Shown: piece after piece, positions 7,799-20,100 of the stretch
Layout: each line of letters starts with the position of its first letter
How positions within the stretch are numbered: position 1 is the stretch's first letter
Assembly (NCBI RefSeq): GCF_900129425.1
Contig: NZ_LT670817.1
Location: forward strand, 3,782,001 to 3,846,000
Source: Bradyrhizobium erythrophlei
Lineage (GTDB): Bacteria; Pseudomonadota; Alphaproteobacteria; Rhizobiales; Xanthobacteraceae
DNA: 64,000 bases
Reading direction: 5' to 3'
Notes under the pieces: generated by a model
Seen by the model: only the letters and a program-made list of their open reading frames with translations
What the model was told of the DNA's origin: nothing
Databases searched by the model: none
Position numbers and translations under genes: made by a program

Positions 7799-9505
7799 GG
7801 AGCAGGATTGGGGGAACGGCCGTTGTTGGCACGAAACGGAACTGTCGACTGCATTGCGCGATGTCCGCTCTCAGGGGGCAAAGCGGAAAACATATGCTCG
7901 CATTGAGCTTTTCCGGTTTTGACCCGACTGAGACATCGGGCCTGATCGCGTCTGAGGCCACTTGCGTGCGATATCCGCTCAGGTCGTTCCGCGAAGGTCG
8001 AGAAGCACCTTTCCGCCCGCTCATGACTGGTGCTTTTGCCGCAGAAGTTGCGGCACCGGTCTTTGAGATCGGCCATTTCGAATTGCGCGGCTTCCGTCAG
8101 CATCAGTCCTTGTACGGGTTGTGCCAAGACGGCGAGGTGCCTGCTGCGCCCACGTGGACGGATGGCGCGTAGCAGGCTGTACGGACTGTTGGGGGTAAAC
8201 TTCTGCTTTTGGCAGGGCTGAGCGGACAAGCCCCGCATCGAAAGAACGCCCCACCGTAGCTTTTGACCGTAGCTTTTCGACGTGCGTTAAGAAAAGCCAA
8301 TACAATTAGAGCTGTAAGGAGGAGCGATGTTCCGCCAGCTAGCTTGACCTCAACCCGCTTGATCAACTTTGATCGGCGCCCATCCGTTAGAAAGCAGTAC
8401 CGAACCTATTCCCCATCAGTATCCCACCTGCGCGAACAGTTTCTTGATTGCTGGCGCCGACGGCGATGGAGTCCTGCGATAATACTGCCGCCTCTAGAGT
8501 ATTTGAAGGCCGGCAACGTTTCACACGCCGGCCTATTCCTCCAGAAGCTTTGATGCAGAGGCCCTTCGCGATCCGGGCAATATCGTCGATCAGCCTATGG
8601 CAGAGGTTGGCGCAGATGACCTCGGCATTTTGAATTTCTGCGTGTTCACTTGAAAAGCCACCAATCTGCGACAAGAACGTGAATAATTTGGGGGGGTGTG
8701 TTATTGGCGGACTGCTGTCTCAGATCCGCTCGGCTGTTCCGATTCACCGGTGGGCATATGATTACCCCTTTTTTGGAACAAATGGCTCGTTTGGGAGGAG
8801 TTTCAGATCGGACGCATTGTCCCGGTATACGCGGACAGGCGGTGGCTTAGCTGTTCCAATCGATTGTTTTCGATTCAGCAAGTGAAACACTTGAACGGCA
8901 TACGTTGCCGAATCAAGAGGCCACCGGTACGGAAGTGGTGGCGACAGAAGAGGGGCATCGCCCCTGACGCGGGTCACGTGATCTCATCGGTTCGCCAGCG
9001 ACAAGCCAACGGCTGAAGTCGCCACAGGGAGACCTCGACATTCATCGATGGCGATGGCTCAAGCTGTCTCAAATCAGTGCGACGTTGTGATTCGGCAAAT
9101 GACACGGTGGAACGGCCTGCCTGCCGGTTGCAAGAACGTTGTGCGACACAACCCTTGCCGGCGTTCGGAGGCGGTGCCAAAACCGGTTCTTACAGCACAC
9201 CACCAGCACCGAACTCCTTCCCTTGCGAGTGTCGTGGGCATGGCATCGGAAGCCCCCCGAAGGGAGAGTCGATGGTCAGCTTTACCGGGCGAGGTGATTT
9301 CAAGTAGCGGCGTAAATTCCGACCATTTGCTCGCGTTGGGCTAGACAGCTGAGGCTCATGGAGACGGTGTGGATGAGCGACTCCCGACCAGCCCATAGCA
9401 GGAAGGAGACCAGGCACAAGAAGATGTCTCTCGGATAGCGGTACGCGAGGCGGCGCAAAGCGCTGATTAGCCGGGGTTCTGGAAGTGGTTTACCGCACTT
9501 TCCTA
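7799..9505. other. 1.7-kb stretch without a convincing gene
   Basis: Holds a repeat copy (7826-7942) and a second repeat-like block around 8150-8230 (TACGGACTGTTGGGGG ... GAGCGGACAAGCC). Open frames on both strands are short, overlap one another and lack recognisable motifs. A minus-strand frame at 8387-8674 (starting MSQIGGFSSEHAEIQNAE) and a minus-strand frame around 9306-9530 with a hydrophobic DIFLCLVSFLLWAG segment are the least unlikely; both may be gene remnants. Confidence 0.4.
7826..7942. repeat. Dispersed intergenic repeat, copy 3
   Basis: GTTGGCACGAAACGGAACTG, then ATGTCCGCTCTCAGGGG, CAAAGCGGAAAACATATGCT and TTTTGACCCGACTGAGACAT. This subtype, with AAGCGGAAAACATAT, recurs at 60820-60890. 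Confidence 0.65.
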
Positions 9506-10645
9506 CTAACCTGCGTGCGACGAAGACTTCGGCAACTGGCCTAGCAGCATCGCCAACTCGGCTTGACGCGAGGTACCGGTCTTTTCGAAAATGGATTTCA
9601 GTCGACTGCGCAATGTTTCCTTGGAGACGCCGATAGCTGTCGCAATTTCGGGCAACGTTTTGCCAATCGCGATATCCGGGGCAAGCTTGGCCTCGGAAAG
9701 AGTTAATCCGAACGCTTGCTGCATGGCTGAAATCGGGGGCCCAACCGGCTCAATCTCAAGATCGATGACGGTTACAATCGCCGAAACCAGATTCAATATG
9801 TCATGCGCGGCGCCGACGACGGGAACGATCGATGCAATCATTGGGCGCGCTCCATTGCGCCGAGGCAAAATAACCGGCGCGAGCGGCTTGCGCAGATTGC
9901 CGTCATATTCGAGGGCCTGCTTGACTGCCGCCGCAATTTTTCGGCCCGCGTCAGGATGCCAGGATGCCAAACGCCGATTTTCAATTGTCACGCCGTTGCG
10001 CGTCAGATTTTCAAAGCTCTCGCTGGCGTGGAGAATGCGACCGTCATTGCCGAGCAGAGCCAACGGCCGTCCATCCGAGGCAAAGGCGTCTGCGATCCGC
10101 TGCGCTGAGGATATGCCGATCCGCAGGGCCAGGCTGCCGACCAACTGCAATTGCGACGCCAGCGCATTGATATTCTCGATTTCAGATGGTGAGTACGTCC
10201 CTTGATCAATTCGGCGAATGATGGAAGTTGAAAGGACCGAACCGGGCGCCTTCGCCAGGATCACTCCGGCAAAGGATGAATAGCCAGCACTGACAAAGAG
10301 CTCCTGATGAAATGGATCCCGCTCGAGTTCGTGCGCCGTAAAGCAGTCTTGTTCGGTCAAAGCCCCTCGCCAGCCGCGAAAAACGAGCTCCAGCCCCCGA
10401 GCCCGGTGCGAATTCAGCTGGGGCGATCGCCATTTCTTAACAAACCCGGAGTGAAGTTCGCCGACACCCACGGAGCCAACGGTCCCCAGGGTTTGAAGGC
10501 CGCTCGATAGGTTCAAGGCGGCACCTTCCGCGCCGCAGGCTTGCGCTAACTCGTGGAGTGCATTCGGCAGAAGTTCGGGAAGAGCGGCTGCCTCGTAAAA
10601 TTGATGAACAACACGGTCAAAAGCAGCTGAGCGAACCCCGCTCAT
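9506..10645 (-). CDS. LuxR-type helix-turn-helix regulator
   Basis: 379 aa. The last 65 residues form a GerE/LuxR-type HTH: FGLTLSEAKLAPDIAIGKTL, PEIATAIGVSKETLRSRLKS and IFEKTGTSRQAELAMLL. The N-terminal 300 residues look like a PAS/GAF-type sensor region (LALLGNDGRILHASESFENL resembles a PAS core). This is the common architecture of Bradyrhizobium single-component LuxR proteins without a receiver domain. The ligand is unknown. It is divergent from the giant gene at 11137, with a 491-bp gap, so it is a candidate regulator of that gene. Confidence 0.85.
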   Translation of the reverse strand: MSGVRSAAFDRVVHQFYEAAALPELLPNALHELAQACGAEGAALNLSSGLQTLGTVGSVGVGELHSGFVKKWRSPQLNSHRARGLELVFRGWRGALTEQDCFTAHELERDPFHQELFVSAGYSSFAGVILAKAPGSVLSTSIIRRIDQGTYSPSEIENINALASQLQLVGSLALRIGISSAQRIADAFASDGRPLALLGNDGRILHASESFENLTRNGVTIENRRLASWHPDAGRKIAAAVKQALEYDGNLRKPLAPVILPRRNGARPMIASIVPVVGAAHDILNLVSAIVTVIDLEIEPVGPPISAMQQAFGLTLSEAKLAPDIAIGKTLPEIATAIGVSKETLRSRLKSIFEKTGTSRQAELAMLLGQLPKSSSHAG

Positions 10646-11136
10646 TGCAAAAATCCTCTTTCAAAAAAGGTCACTCTAGGGGCAATAACCGGGCGGGACA
10701 AGATTTCTTGCCAATCAAGGTATACCGCCTCGAGGCGCCGGTCTGTCCGCAACCCCCGCGGTTTTTCAATCCGAAGTCGCTCTACGACGAACTTGCTCTG
10801 TGTGATTGAATTTCGCGATTATCTCTCCCCAAGCCCATGTGTTCCGACGGGGCCTCGCCGGTTAGTCGCCGGAACCATTCAGGTTAATCCCGGCGGTCGC
10901 GGCATTTTTTTCCAATTTGACCCGTTCGGGTGAGGCGGCCGCCACCACGCCCAATATAACTAGTTTTTTAGTGAAGCCTGGCAGGGGGTTTCCGATCTCA
11001 CCGCGCGCTGCCGGATCCGGTTTCGTTTTGGCGAAGCCGGACGCCGCGGGTTTGCGAGCTTGGAAGCTTCGGTCATTTGCGACGCCTGCAAGGCAATGAG
11101 TTTGGAGAATTCAAAAGTTTTTATTTGGGGGGACCA
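10646..11136. other. Divergent intergenic region before the giant gene
   Basis: No gene or clear repeat seen. It must carry the promoters of the LuxR-type gene (leftward) and the giant gene (rightward). The last bases, TTATTTGGGGGGACCA, supply a strong purine-rich ribosome-binding site for the ATG at 11137. Confidence 0.4.
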
Positions 11137-14100
11137 ATGTCGAACGACGGTGTGACCAGCATTATCGGCAACCAGAACGCCGCGGTAACCGACGGCAACA
11201 ACAGTCTGATCCTCGCTGGAAACGGCAATGACACGCTCATCGCAGGAGCAAGCAGCATTGTGACTGCGGGCAATGGTAGCGACAAAATTACGGTCGGCGC
11301 CAACGGCATCATCATTGCCGGCAACGGCAACGACACCCTGACGAGCGGCGCCAACAGCCTGATCACGGTCGGCAACGGCAACGATACGATAACCGCGGGA
11401 GCCAACAGCCTGATCGTCGCCGGCAACGGCAACGATACCGTCCATCTCGGAGCCAACAACATCGTCACCGTCGGAAATGGCAAGGACACGTTCGTGCTTC
11501 CGTCATCCTCGCAGGTGACGCTCTCGACGCCCTCAAGCCTTGCGGTCAACGAGGATGGCGCGGTCGCGCTGGCGATCGGCGTCGGCTCATCGGGTTTTGG
11601 CTTCGGCAATGAGGCGATTCTCGGTTTCAACGCCAGCAACGACAAGCTTCAGTTCAACACCTCGCAGTTCGCGAATTTCGCGGCCGTCATGGCGTCGGCG
11701 AAACAAGTCGGTAACGACGCCGTCATCACCGGCGACGCCTCCGATACGATCGTCCTGAGCGGCGTGCGTCTCTCCAGCCTGACGGCAAGCGATTTTTCCT
11801 TCACCAGCACATCGAACATATCGGTGACGATATCGGGAATACCGGCCGGCGTGACGCTGAGCGATACCGCGGGCACCGTCGCCGTGACGAACGGCAGCGC
11901 GACATTGACCCAGGCTCAGCTTGCCGGGTTGACGCTGAAGGCCGGCGAGGTGACAGCCGCGACGTTAACGGTCACGGCGACCGACGCATCGACAGGCCAC
12001 TCGGTTTCGAAGACAATCGCGCTCTCCGTCAATCCCGTCGCTCCGACGCTGATGGGCCCGGCGTCGTTGACGGTCAGCGCTGGCGCTGCCATCGCTCTCG
12101 GGATCACGGAAACTCCGTTCGACGCCCGCGACACCATATCCCTGACCATCAAAGGCGTGCCCGCGGATGCGTCGCTGTCGGCCGGGATCAAGAACGCGGA
12201 TGGCACTTGGACGCTTTCGCCGCCGCAGCTCGCGGGCCTGACCCTGCAGGCCGGGAGCGCGACAACGGCCGCCCTGACGGTCACGGCGACAAACACGCTC
12301 GGGCAAACAGCATCAACCTCGGAAACTATCCAGCTCAACGTTGTAACGCCGCTGAAAGTAACGTTCGACACTGTGTCGTTCACCGACACGGGCGTGCAGG
12401 GTGACCATATCACCAACAACAGCAGCGTCACGCTGTCCGGTACGGTGACCGATAACTTGACGGTATCGCAGGTTCGGGTTTTCAACGGCAGCACGCTGTT
12501 GGGCACGGCGACCGTCGACAACGTCCACCACACCTGGTCGCTGACCAAGATGCTCGCGGACGGAACCTACAACCAGCTGGTCGTCAAAGCGACCGATAGC
12601 GCAGGCACCACAGCCGCTGCGAGTACAACCCAGTATGTTGAAATCGACACCACAGCTCCTGCGCTCGTTTCGCAGTCTGAATCCGTCTCGGGACTCACAC
12701 AATCGAAGATCGACGTCATCACCGTGAATGCGACCGACGCCAACGGCGTGGCGTCGGTGGCGATCTATGACGATGCGACCGGTCATCTGCTGGGCAATGC
12801 AACGCTGAGCAACGGTACCTGGAGCTACAGCGCGACCGGACTGTCCGACGGCGCCCACAATTTTTACGCCGTGATCACCGACGCGGCCGGCAACCAGACC
12901 AGGACGGCCGACCTCGCGACCGTAACGGTCGATACGACGCCGCCGACGGCAACCATTTCGGCCTCCGTGACCGGGGCAACCAACGTCACGTCCGATGTCA
13001 TCACGATTAACGCCGCCGATGCCAACGGCGTCGCCTCGGTCGCGATCGACGACAATGGCAACTTTATCGCCAACGCGACACAGACCAGCCCGGGCGTATG
13101 GAATTACGTGGCGACTGGTCTTGGTCAGGGCAGCCATGACTTCACGGCTGTGGTCACCGACAACGCGGGCAATTCATCCACCACCGGCCATGCGTCGGTA
13201 TCGGTCGATACAACCGCGCCTTCGGTCACATTTGATACGGTCTCCTATGACCACACCGGCGCCGCCAATTTCACCAAGGACGGAACGGTTACGCTGTCCG
13301 GGACGACGGCCGACAACGTCACGGTATCGCAGGTCCAGGTATTCAGCGGCACGCAGTTGCTGGGCAATGCTGTTGTCGACAACACGAGCCATACCTGGAC
13401 TCTCACCGAAAATCTGGGGCCGGGCATTTACACCAATCTCAGCGCGACGGCGACCGACGAGGCCGGCAATACCAGCACGGCCAGCAATGCCGATGCCACG
13501 CAAACGCTGCACGTCGATCAAACGGCCCCCTCGGTCACGTTTGCAACGGTGTCGTTCGTCGACACCGGGACCCCGAACGACGGCATCACCGGCAACAACC
13601 TTGTGACGCTGTCCGGCTCGGTCACCGACGACGTGACGGTGTCGCAGGTTCAGGTGTTCAACGGCTCCCAGTTGCTGGGCAATGCCGTCGTCGACAACAA
13701 CAGCCACTCCTGGACATTGACGACGAATCTCGCGGACGGAACCTACGCCAATTTGAATGCGACAGCGACTGACGAGGCTGGCAACACGACAAGCGTCGCC
13801 AACGCCAGCACGACCTCGAGCCTGCAGATCGATACCGCCTCGCCCACGATCACGTTCAACAACGTGACACTGACCAATCCGGCGGATACGTCCGGAACGC
13901 TCTCGTCGGATGGCGGAGTAACACTGTCGGGTACGGTGTCGGATAATGTCAGCCTGTCCCAGGTTCAGGTGTTCAACGGGACCGAGCTGCTGGGAACGGC
14001 GAATGTCGTGAACGGCGCCTGGACCCTGACGACGAGCCTGGCGCAGGGCAGCTACAACCAGTTTCACGCAACCGCGACCGACGAAGCCGGCAACGTTGCC

Positions 14101-17100
14101 GATGCCGGCATCAACCACGTCGTGACCGTAAGTCCCGAGTCGGGCTATGTCATTGACGGCTATATCCAGGGCGCGACTGTTTTCGCGGACACCAACCGCA
14201 ATGGGAAGCTCGATCCCGGCGAGGCTTCGGGTGTAACAGACGCCTCGGGTCATTTCGTTCTCGGGCCCGGAACGACGTCGGGCACGTTGGTGCTGACCGG
14301 CGGTGTCGATACCGCGACCAATCTCCCATTTACGGGCGTGATGACGGCTCCGACGGGGTCCAGCCAGGTGACCCCGCTTACGACGCTTGTTCAATCGGTC
14401 GCGGCAGCCAATGGAGGAGACGTCGCATCGGCTTCGCAAGCGGTTGCCAACGCGCTCGGCCTCGATCCGACGGTCAATCTGACCAACCTCGATACTGTGG
14501 CGGCCGCCTACGCCGGCAATAGTCAGGCCTTCGTCGCGGCCAGCGAGGTGCTGAACACCGTCTCGATGGTTGCGTCGGCGGTCGCAGGCACGGGAGCTTC
14601 AGACTTCTCCTCTGCCGCCAGCGGCGTGTTTTCAGCCCTTGCATCGCAAATCGTCGCAAATGGGTCTCTGGATCTGAGCAGCTCTTCCGTGGTCTCGGCG
14701 GTCGTCAGTGACACCATCGCCTCGGTCACCTCGGGAACCTCGACTTTGACGAGTGACCAGACCTCGGGCATTGCCAGTGTGGTGACCTCGGTCAATCAGG
14801 CAACGGACCAGGCGGTCGCGGACAGCGGCGGTAGTTCCACGGCGGTGCTTCTCACGAATGTCAGCGCCACCTCCATCGTGGCGCAAGGCAGCGCGTCGGC
14901 GCAGCTTCAGCAGGCAACCTCCGGCGCCGTCGATTTGTCGACGGTCGTCGCCAACAACACCGGCAGCAGCCTGAGCAATTCCGTGGGAGCCGCGGTTGGT
15001 CAGGTAGGAAGCGTCGCTCCCGCCGCGCCGACCGTGATCGGCCTGACCCCGACGGATAGCTCGCCGAACAATGCAAATCTCGTGCATTACCTGCTGACGT
15101 TCTCGGATCCGGTAACCGGCGTCAATGCGAGCGATTTCAGCCTGTCGACGACCGGGCTGACGGGCGCTTCGATCGCAGGTGTTACGCAGGTCAGTGGCAG
15201 CAACGGGACCCAATACAGCATCGCAGTCAATGCCGGGTCCGGCAACGGTACCCTCGCGTTGAACTTCACCGGCACGACCGTCCAGGATCTGGCCAACAAT
15301 GCGCTGGCTGACCAATCCACTCATGTGGGGTCAACCTATGTGATCGATCAAGATACCAATGAACAAGCCGCGTTGTCTCTGACGGTCACGAATACACAGG
15401 TTAATACGGCGGGTTCTGCGGTCCTCAGCTTCGCCATCGCGGGCCTCGGACCCGAAGATACCGGCGTGGTCACCTTTACCGATGGCCAGAACAAGGTGAC
15501 GGTCAACATCTCGGCGGCGCAGACGAATTACACCGCCAATCTCAGCACGCTGACGGACGGCACCATTACGTCGTCGCTGGCGGTCAACACCGATGCGGCC
15601 GGCAATTCGTTCTCGCCGGTTGCCGGCACGAGCGCCGTCGCGTTGAGCGGCTTCAACGTCTCAGGCAGCCCCTTCCAGATCATCCAGAACGGGACGGGCG
15701 ACATCACGCTTGATCCGTCCGGCAGCGTCGTCGGGCAGGCCGGCGACGGCGTGATCGCGGAGCAGAGCAGCAGCGGGACCGGCAACATCATCGTCAACGC
15801 GTCGGGCAGCCTGACCGGAACGGGCAGCGGCTCGACCGGCCTGCTCGCCGAGAACCTCAACGCGGCCAATGCCGGCAACATCACGGTGACCGCCACCGGC
15901 GGCGCCAGCGGCGCGTTTGACGGGATCGACATCGTCAATCAAGGCAGCGGCAATATCGCGCTCGAAGCAGGGGGAGCGATAGCCTCGACCGTGCAGTTCG
16001 GCATTCGCGCCGAGGCGCACGGTACCGGCAGCGTGTCGGTGGTGACGGACGCCGGCAGCACCATCCATTCCGGCGGCGCCGGCGTCAGTGTCCTCAGTTT
16101 CGCTACCGCGATTGCGGCCTCCGCCAACAGCACGCTCACGGTTACGACCAACGGCACCATCAACTCCGGGACCACCAACAATCCCAGCGGCTCGGTGGCC
16201 CAGGGCGTGGCCGTCGGCTATTATGGCGCCAACGGTACCGCCAACACCGGCATCAGCGGCACCGTCGTCGTCAACAACAACGGCAACATCACGGCGGCGG
16301 CGGGCTACGGCATCGACGCCTACAATTACGGCAACGGCAATGTGACGGTGAACGAGGGGGCCGGCACCTCGGTCTCCGGCGCGCAATATGGCATTGGAGC
16401 GTTCGGCAACAGCTTCGGCACCGGCAATATCGCGGTCAATGTCGCGGCCAACGCCACGCTCTCGGGCGGCTCGATCTTCGGCATCCAGGCGTTCGAGAAC
16501 GAGGTCGGCAGCGTCAGCGTCATGACCGCGGCCGGCGACGTCATCACCGGCGGCAGCAGCGGCATCAACGCCCAGAGCCAGGCGGGCTCCGATGGCGCCA
16601 GCAGCAGCGTCACGGTGATCGCCAACGGCACCATCCATTCCGGCTCGAACCTGACGCCGAACGGCTCGACGCCCGGAGGCATCGTTGCCGGCTACTCTCC
16701 CAATGGCCAGAACGTGGCCAACGGCAACGTCGCCGGCAACGTGTTGGTGCAGAGCAATGCCACCATCGTGGCGGCGGCGGGCGCCGGCATCAACGCCTAC
16801 AACTACGGGACCGGCAACGTGACGGTCGCCACGGGTGCCACCTCGTCGACCACCGCGGCGACGACCGGCACCCAAGCCGATGGCATCAATGCCAATGCGC
16901 TCAATGGCGGCAATGTCAGCGTCACCAATGGCGGAAGCCTGACCGCTGGAACCGGCATTTTCTCCAGTACCAACCATGGCGGCTCCATCACCCTGGAGAA
17001 CGACGGCCTGATCACCGCCACCGCACTGTCCGGCATCAACGTCTCGCAGAACAGCACCGGCTCGACCGGATCGGTCACCATCACCAATACCGGCACCGTG

Positions 17101-20100
17101 GTCGGGGCGGCCAGTCATTCCGCGATCAACGTCACGGAGAATCCCACCGGCACGGTGACGATCAACAACTCCGGCACTATCGGCGCGGTCGCGACGGCGG
17201 CCTCGACCCCTGCCATCACCGAGAACGGCGGCATAGCCGTCGTGATCAACAACGCCGGCCAGATCGACGGCGGCGTCCTCACCAACAGCACCGGCGGCTT
17301 TACCGGCACGTTCAACAACAATGCCGGCGCGAGCTGGCAATCCGGCTACATCGACGACGAGGGCACCATCACCGCATCGGGTGTTGGCTCGGCGATCGCG
17401 GTGCTGGGCACATCGGGCGGCATCACTGTCGCCAACAATGCCGCCGGCAGCCTGACGGTCGCGGCCGGTGCTGCCCTGACCGCCGATTTCCTCAACATCG
17501 GGCAGCTGCTCGGCAGCTCGGGAACCGTTACCGTCACTGGCGCGGGCACCACGGTCAACACCACGGCCGGCCAGTACCAGAACATCCTGGCCGGCAATGA
17601 CGGCACGGCGTCGCTGACCATCTCCAACCAGGCGGTAGTCACGACAACCAATATGGAGGTTGCGAACAATTTCGATGCCGGCGTCACCGACACGCTGATC
17701 GTCGACGGCGCAACGCTTAATGCCGTCCAGAACCTGACCATTGCCAATGCCGGCACCGCCAACGCCACGGTTGAAAACGGCGGCACGATCTCGACCGGCT
17801 TCCTTTCCATGTCCAGCCAGGCCGGCAGCGCCGGCAGCCTTACCGTGACCGGTGCAGGCTCCGTCGTCACGGCCGGTGGAATCGGCTTTGGTTCGTCCGT
17901 CAGCTCGGCAACCTTGAACGTCAGCAATGGCGGCGCCGTCGTCATCGGAACCGGCACCACGGCGATCGCGGGCGCCGTCCATGTCGGCAGCTTCGCTTCG
18001 CTGATCGGCGCCGGCACCATCAATGGCAATGTGGTGGACGACGGCAACATCACGGCGCTCGGACTTTTGGACATCACGGGTGTCCTGAGCGGGTCGGGAT
18101 CGATCAATATCAATGACGGGGGGACGCTCGAGCTTGCCGGATCCGGCGCCGAGAGCATGTTCTTTGCCGGCGGCAACGACACGCTGAAGCTCGACAACAC
18201 GCCGGGCTTCACCGGGACGATCGCGGGGTTCTCGGGAAGCTCCGGCAACTTTACCGTCACCGGTCTGGGCAACGTCACGGCGGCAACGGGAGACGCGATC
18301 GACTTCACCTCGTCGGGAGGTGTCGTCGGCAGCCCGGCCAATGTGATCGTCACGACCGGCGGGGCAATCACCGGCGCGGCGAACGGCATCAACATCATCC
18401 AGAACGGGGTCGGGGACATCACGGTTGACCCGACCGGGAGCGTGACCGGTCAGGCCGGCGACGGGCTGATCGCGGAGCAGAGCAGCAGTGGGACCGGCAA
18501 CATTGTCGTCAGCGCGTCAGGCAGCCTGGCCGGTCAAGGCACCGGGTCGGAAGGCCTGCTCGCCGAGAACCTCAACGCGGCCAATGCCGGCAATATCACC
18601 GTCACCGCAACCGGTGGCGCCAATGGCGCTTACGGTATCGACACTCTGCAGGACGGCAACGGCAATATCTCGATCGAAGCGGCAGGAACTGTCAGCGGCA
18701 GTGTGCAATACGGCATTCGGGCCCTGAGCTACGGCTCCGGCAGCCAGACGATCCTGACGGACGCCGGAACCAACATCAATTCAGCCAGCAGCGGCATCAG
18801 CGCCGCCAATCGCGACACCACGATCACAGCATCTGCCAATAGCTTCATCACCGTCACCAACAATGCCACCATCAATTCCGGAACCACCAACAACCTCAGC
18901 GGCTCGGTGCCGTTCGGCATCGGCGCCGGATATAACGGCATTGGCGGCCTGACCAGCATAGCCAACACCAACGTCAACGGTACGGTGACCGTCAACAACA
19001 ACGGCAACATCACCGCGGCGGCGGGCTACGGCATCGACGCCTACAATTACGGCAACGGCAATGTGACGGTGAACGAGGGGGCCGGCACCGCGGTTTCCGG
19101 CGCGCAATATGGCATTGGAGCGTTCGGCAACAGTTTCGGCACCGGCAATATCGCGGTCAATGTCGCGGCCAACGCCACGCTCTCGGGCGGCTCGATCTTC
19201 GGCATCCAGGCGTTCGAGAACGAGGTCGGCAGCGTCAGCGTCATGACCGCGGCCGGCGACGTCATCACCGGCGGCAGCAGCGGCATCAACGCCCAAAGCC
19301 AGGCGGGCTCCGATGGCGCCAGCAGCAGCGTCACGGTGATCGCCAACGGCACCATCCATTCCGGCTCGAACCTGACGCCGAACGGCTCGACGCCCGGAGG
19401 CATCGTTGCCGGCTATTCTCCCAATGGCCAGAACGTGGCCAACGGCAACGTCGCCGGCAACGTGTTGGTGCAGAGCAATGCCACCATCGTGGCGGCGGCG
19501 GGCGCCGGCATCAACGCCTACAACTACGGGACCGGCAACGTGACGGTCGCCACGGGGGCCACCTCGTCGATCACCGCGGCGACGACCGGCACCCAGGCCG
19601 ACGGCATCAATGCCAATGCGCTCAATGGCGGCAATGTCAGCGTCACCAATGGCGGAAGCCTGACCGCTGGAACCGGCATTTTCTCCAGTACCAACCATGG
19701 CGGCTCCATCACCCTGGAGAACGACGGCCTGATCACCGCCACCGCCTTCTCCGGCATCAACGTCTCGCAGAACAGCACCGGCTCGACCGGATCGGTCACC
19801 ATCACCAATACCGGCACCGTGGTCGGGGCGGCCAGTCATTCCGCGATCAACGTCGCGGAGAATCCCACCGGCACGGTGACGATCAACAACTCCGGCACTA
19901 TCGGGGCGGTCGCGACGGCGGCCTCGACCCCTGCCATCACCGAGAACGGCGGCATAGCCGTCGTGATCAACAACGCCGGCCAGATCGACGGCGGCGTCCT
20001 CACCAACAGCACCGGCGGCTTCACCGGCACGTTCAACAACAATGCCGGCGGAACGTGGCAATCCGGCTATATCGACGACGAAGGCACCATCACCGCATCG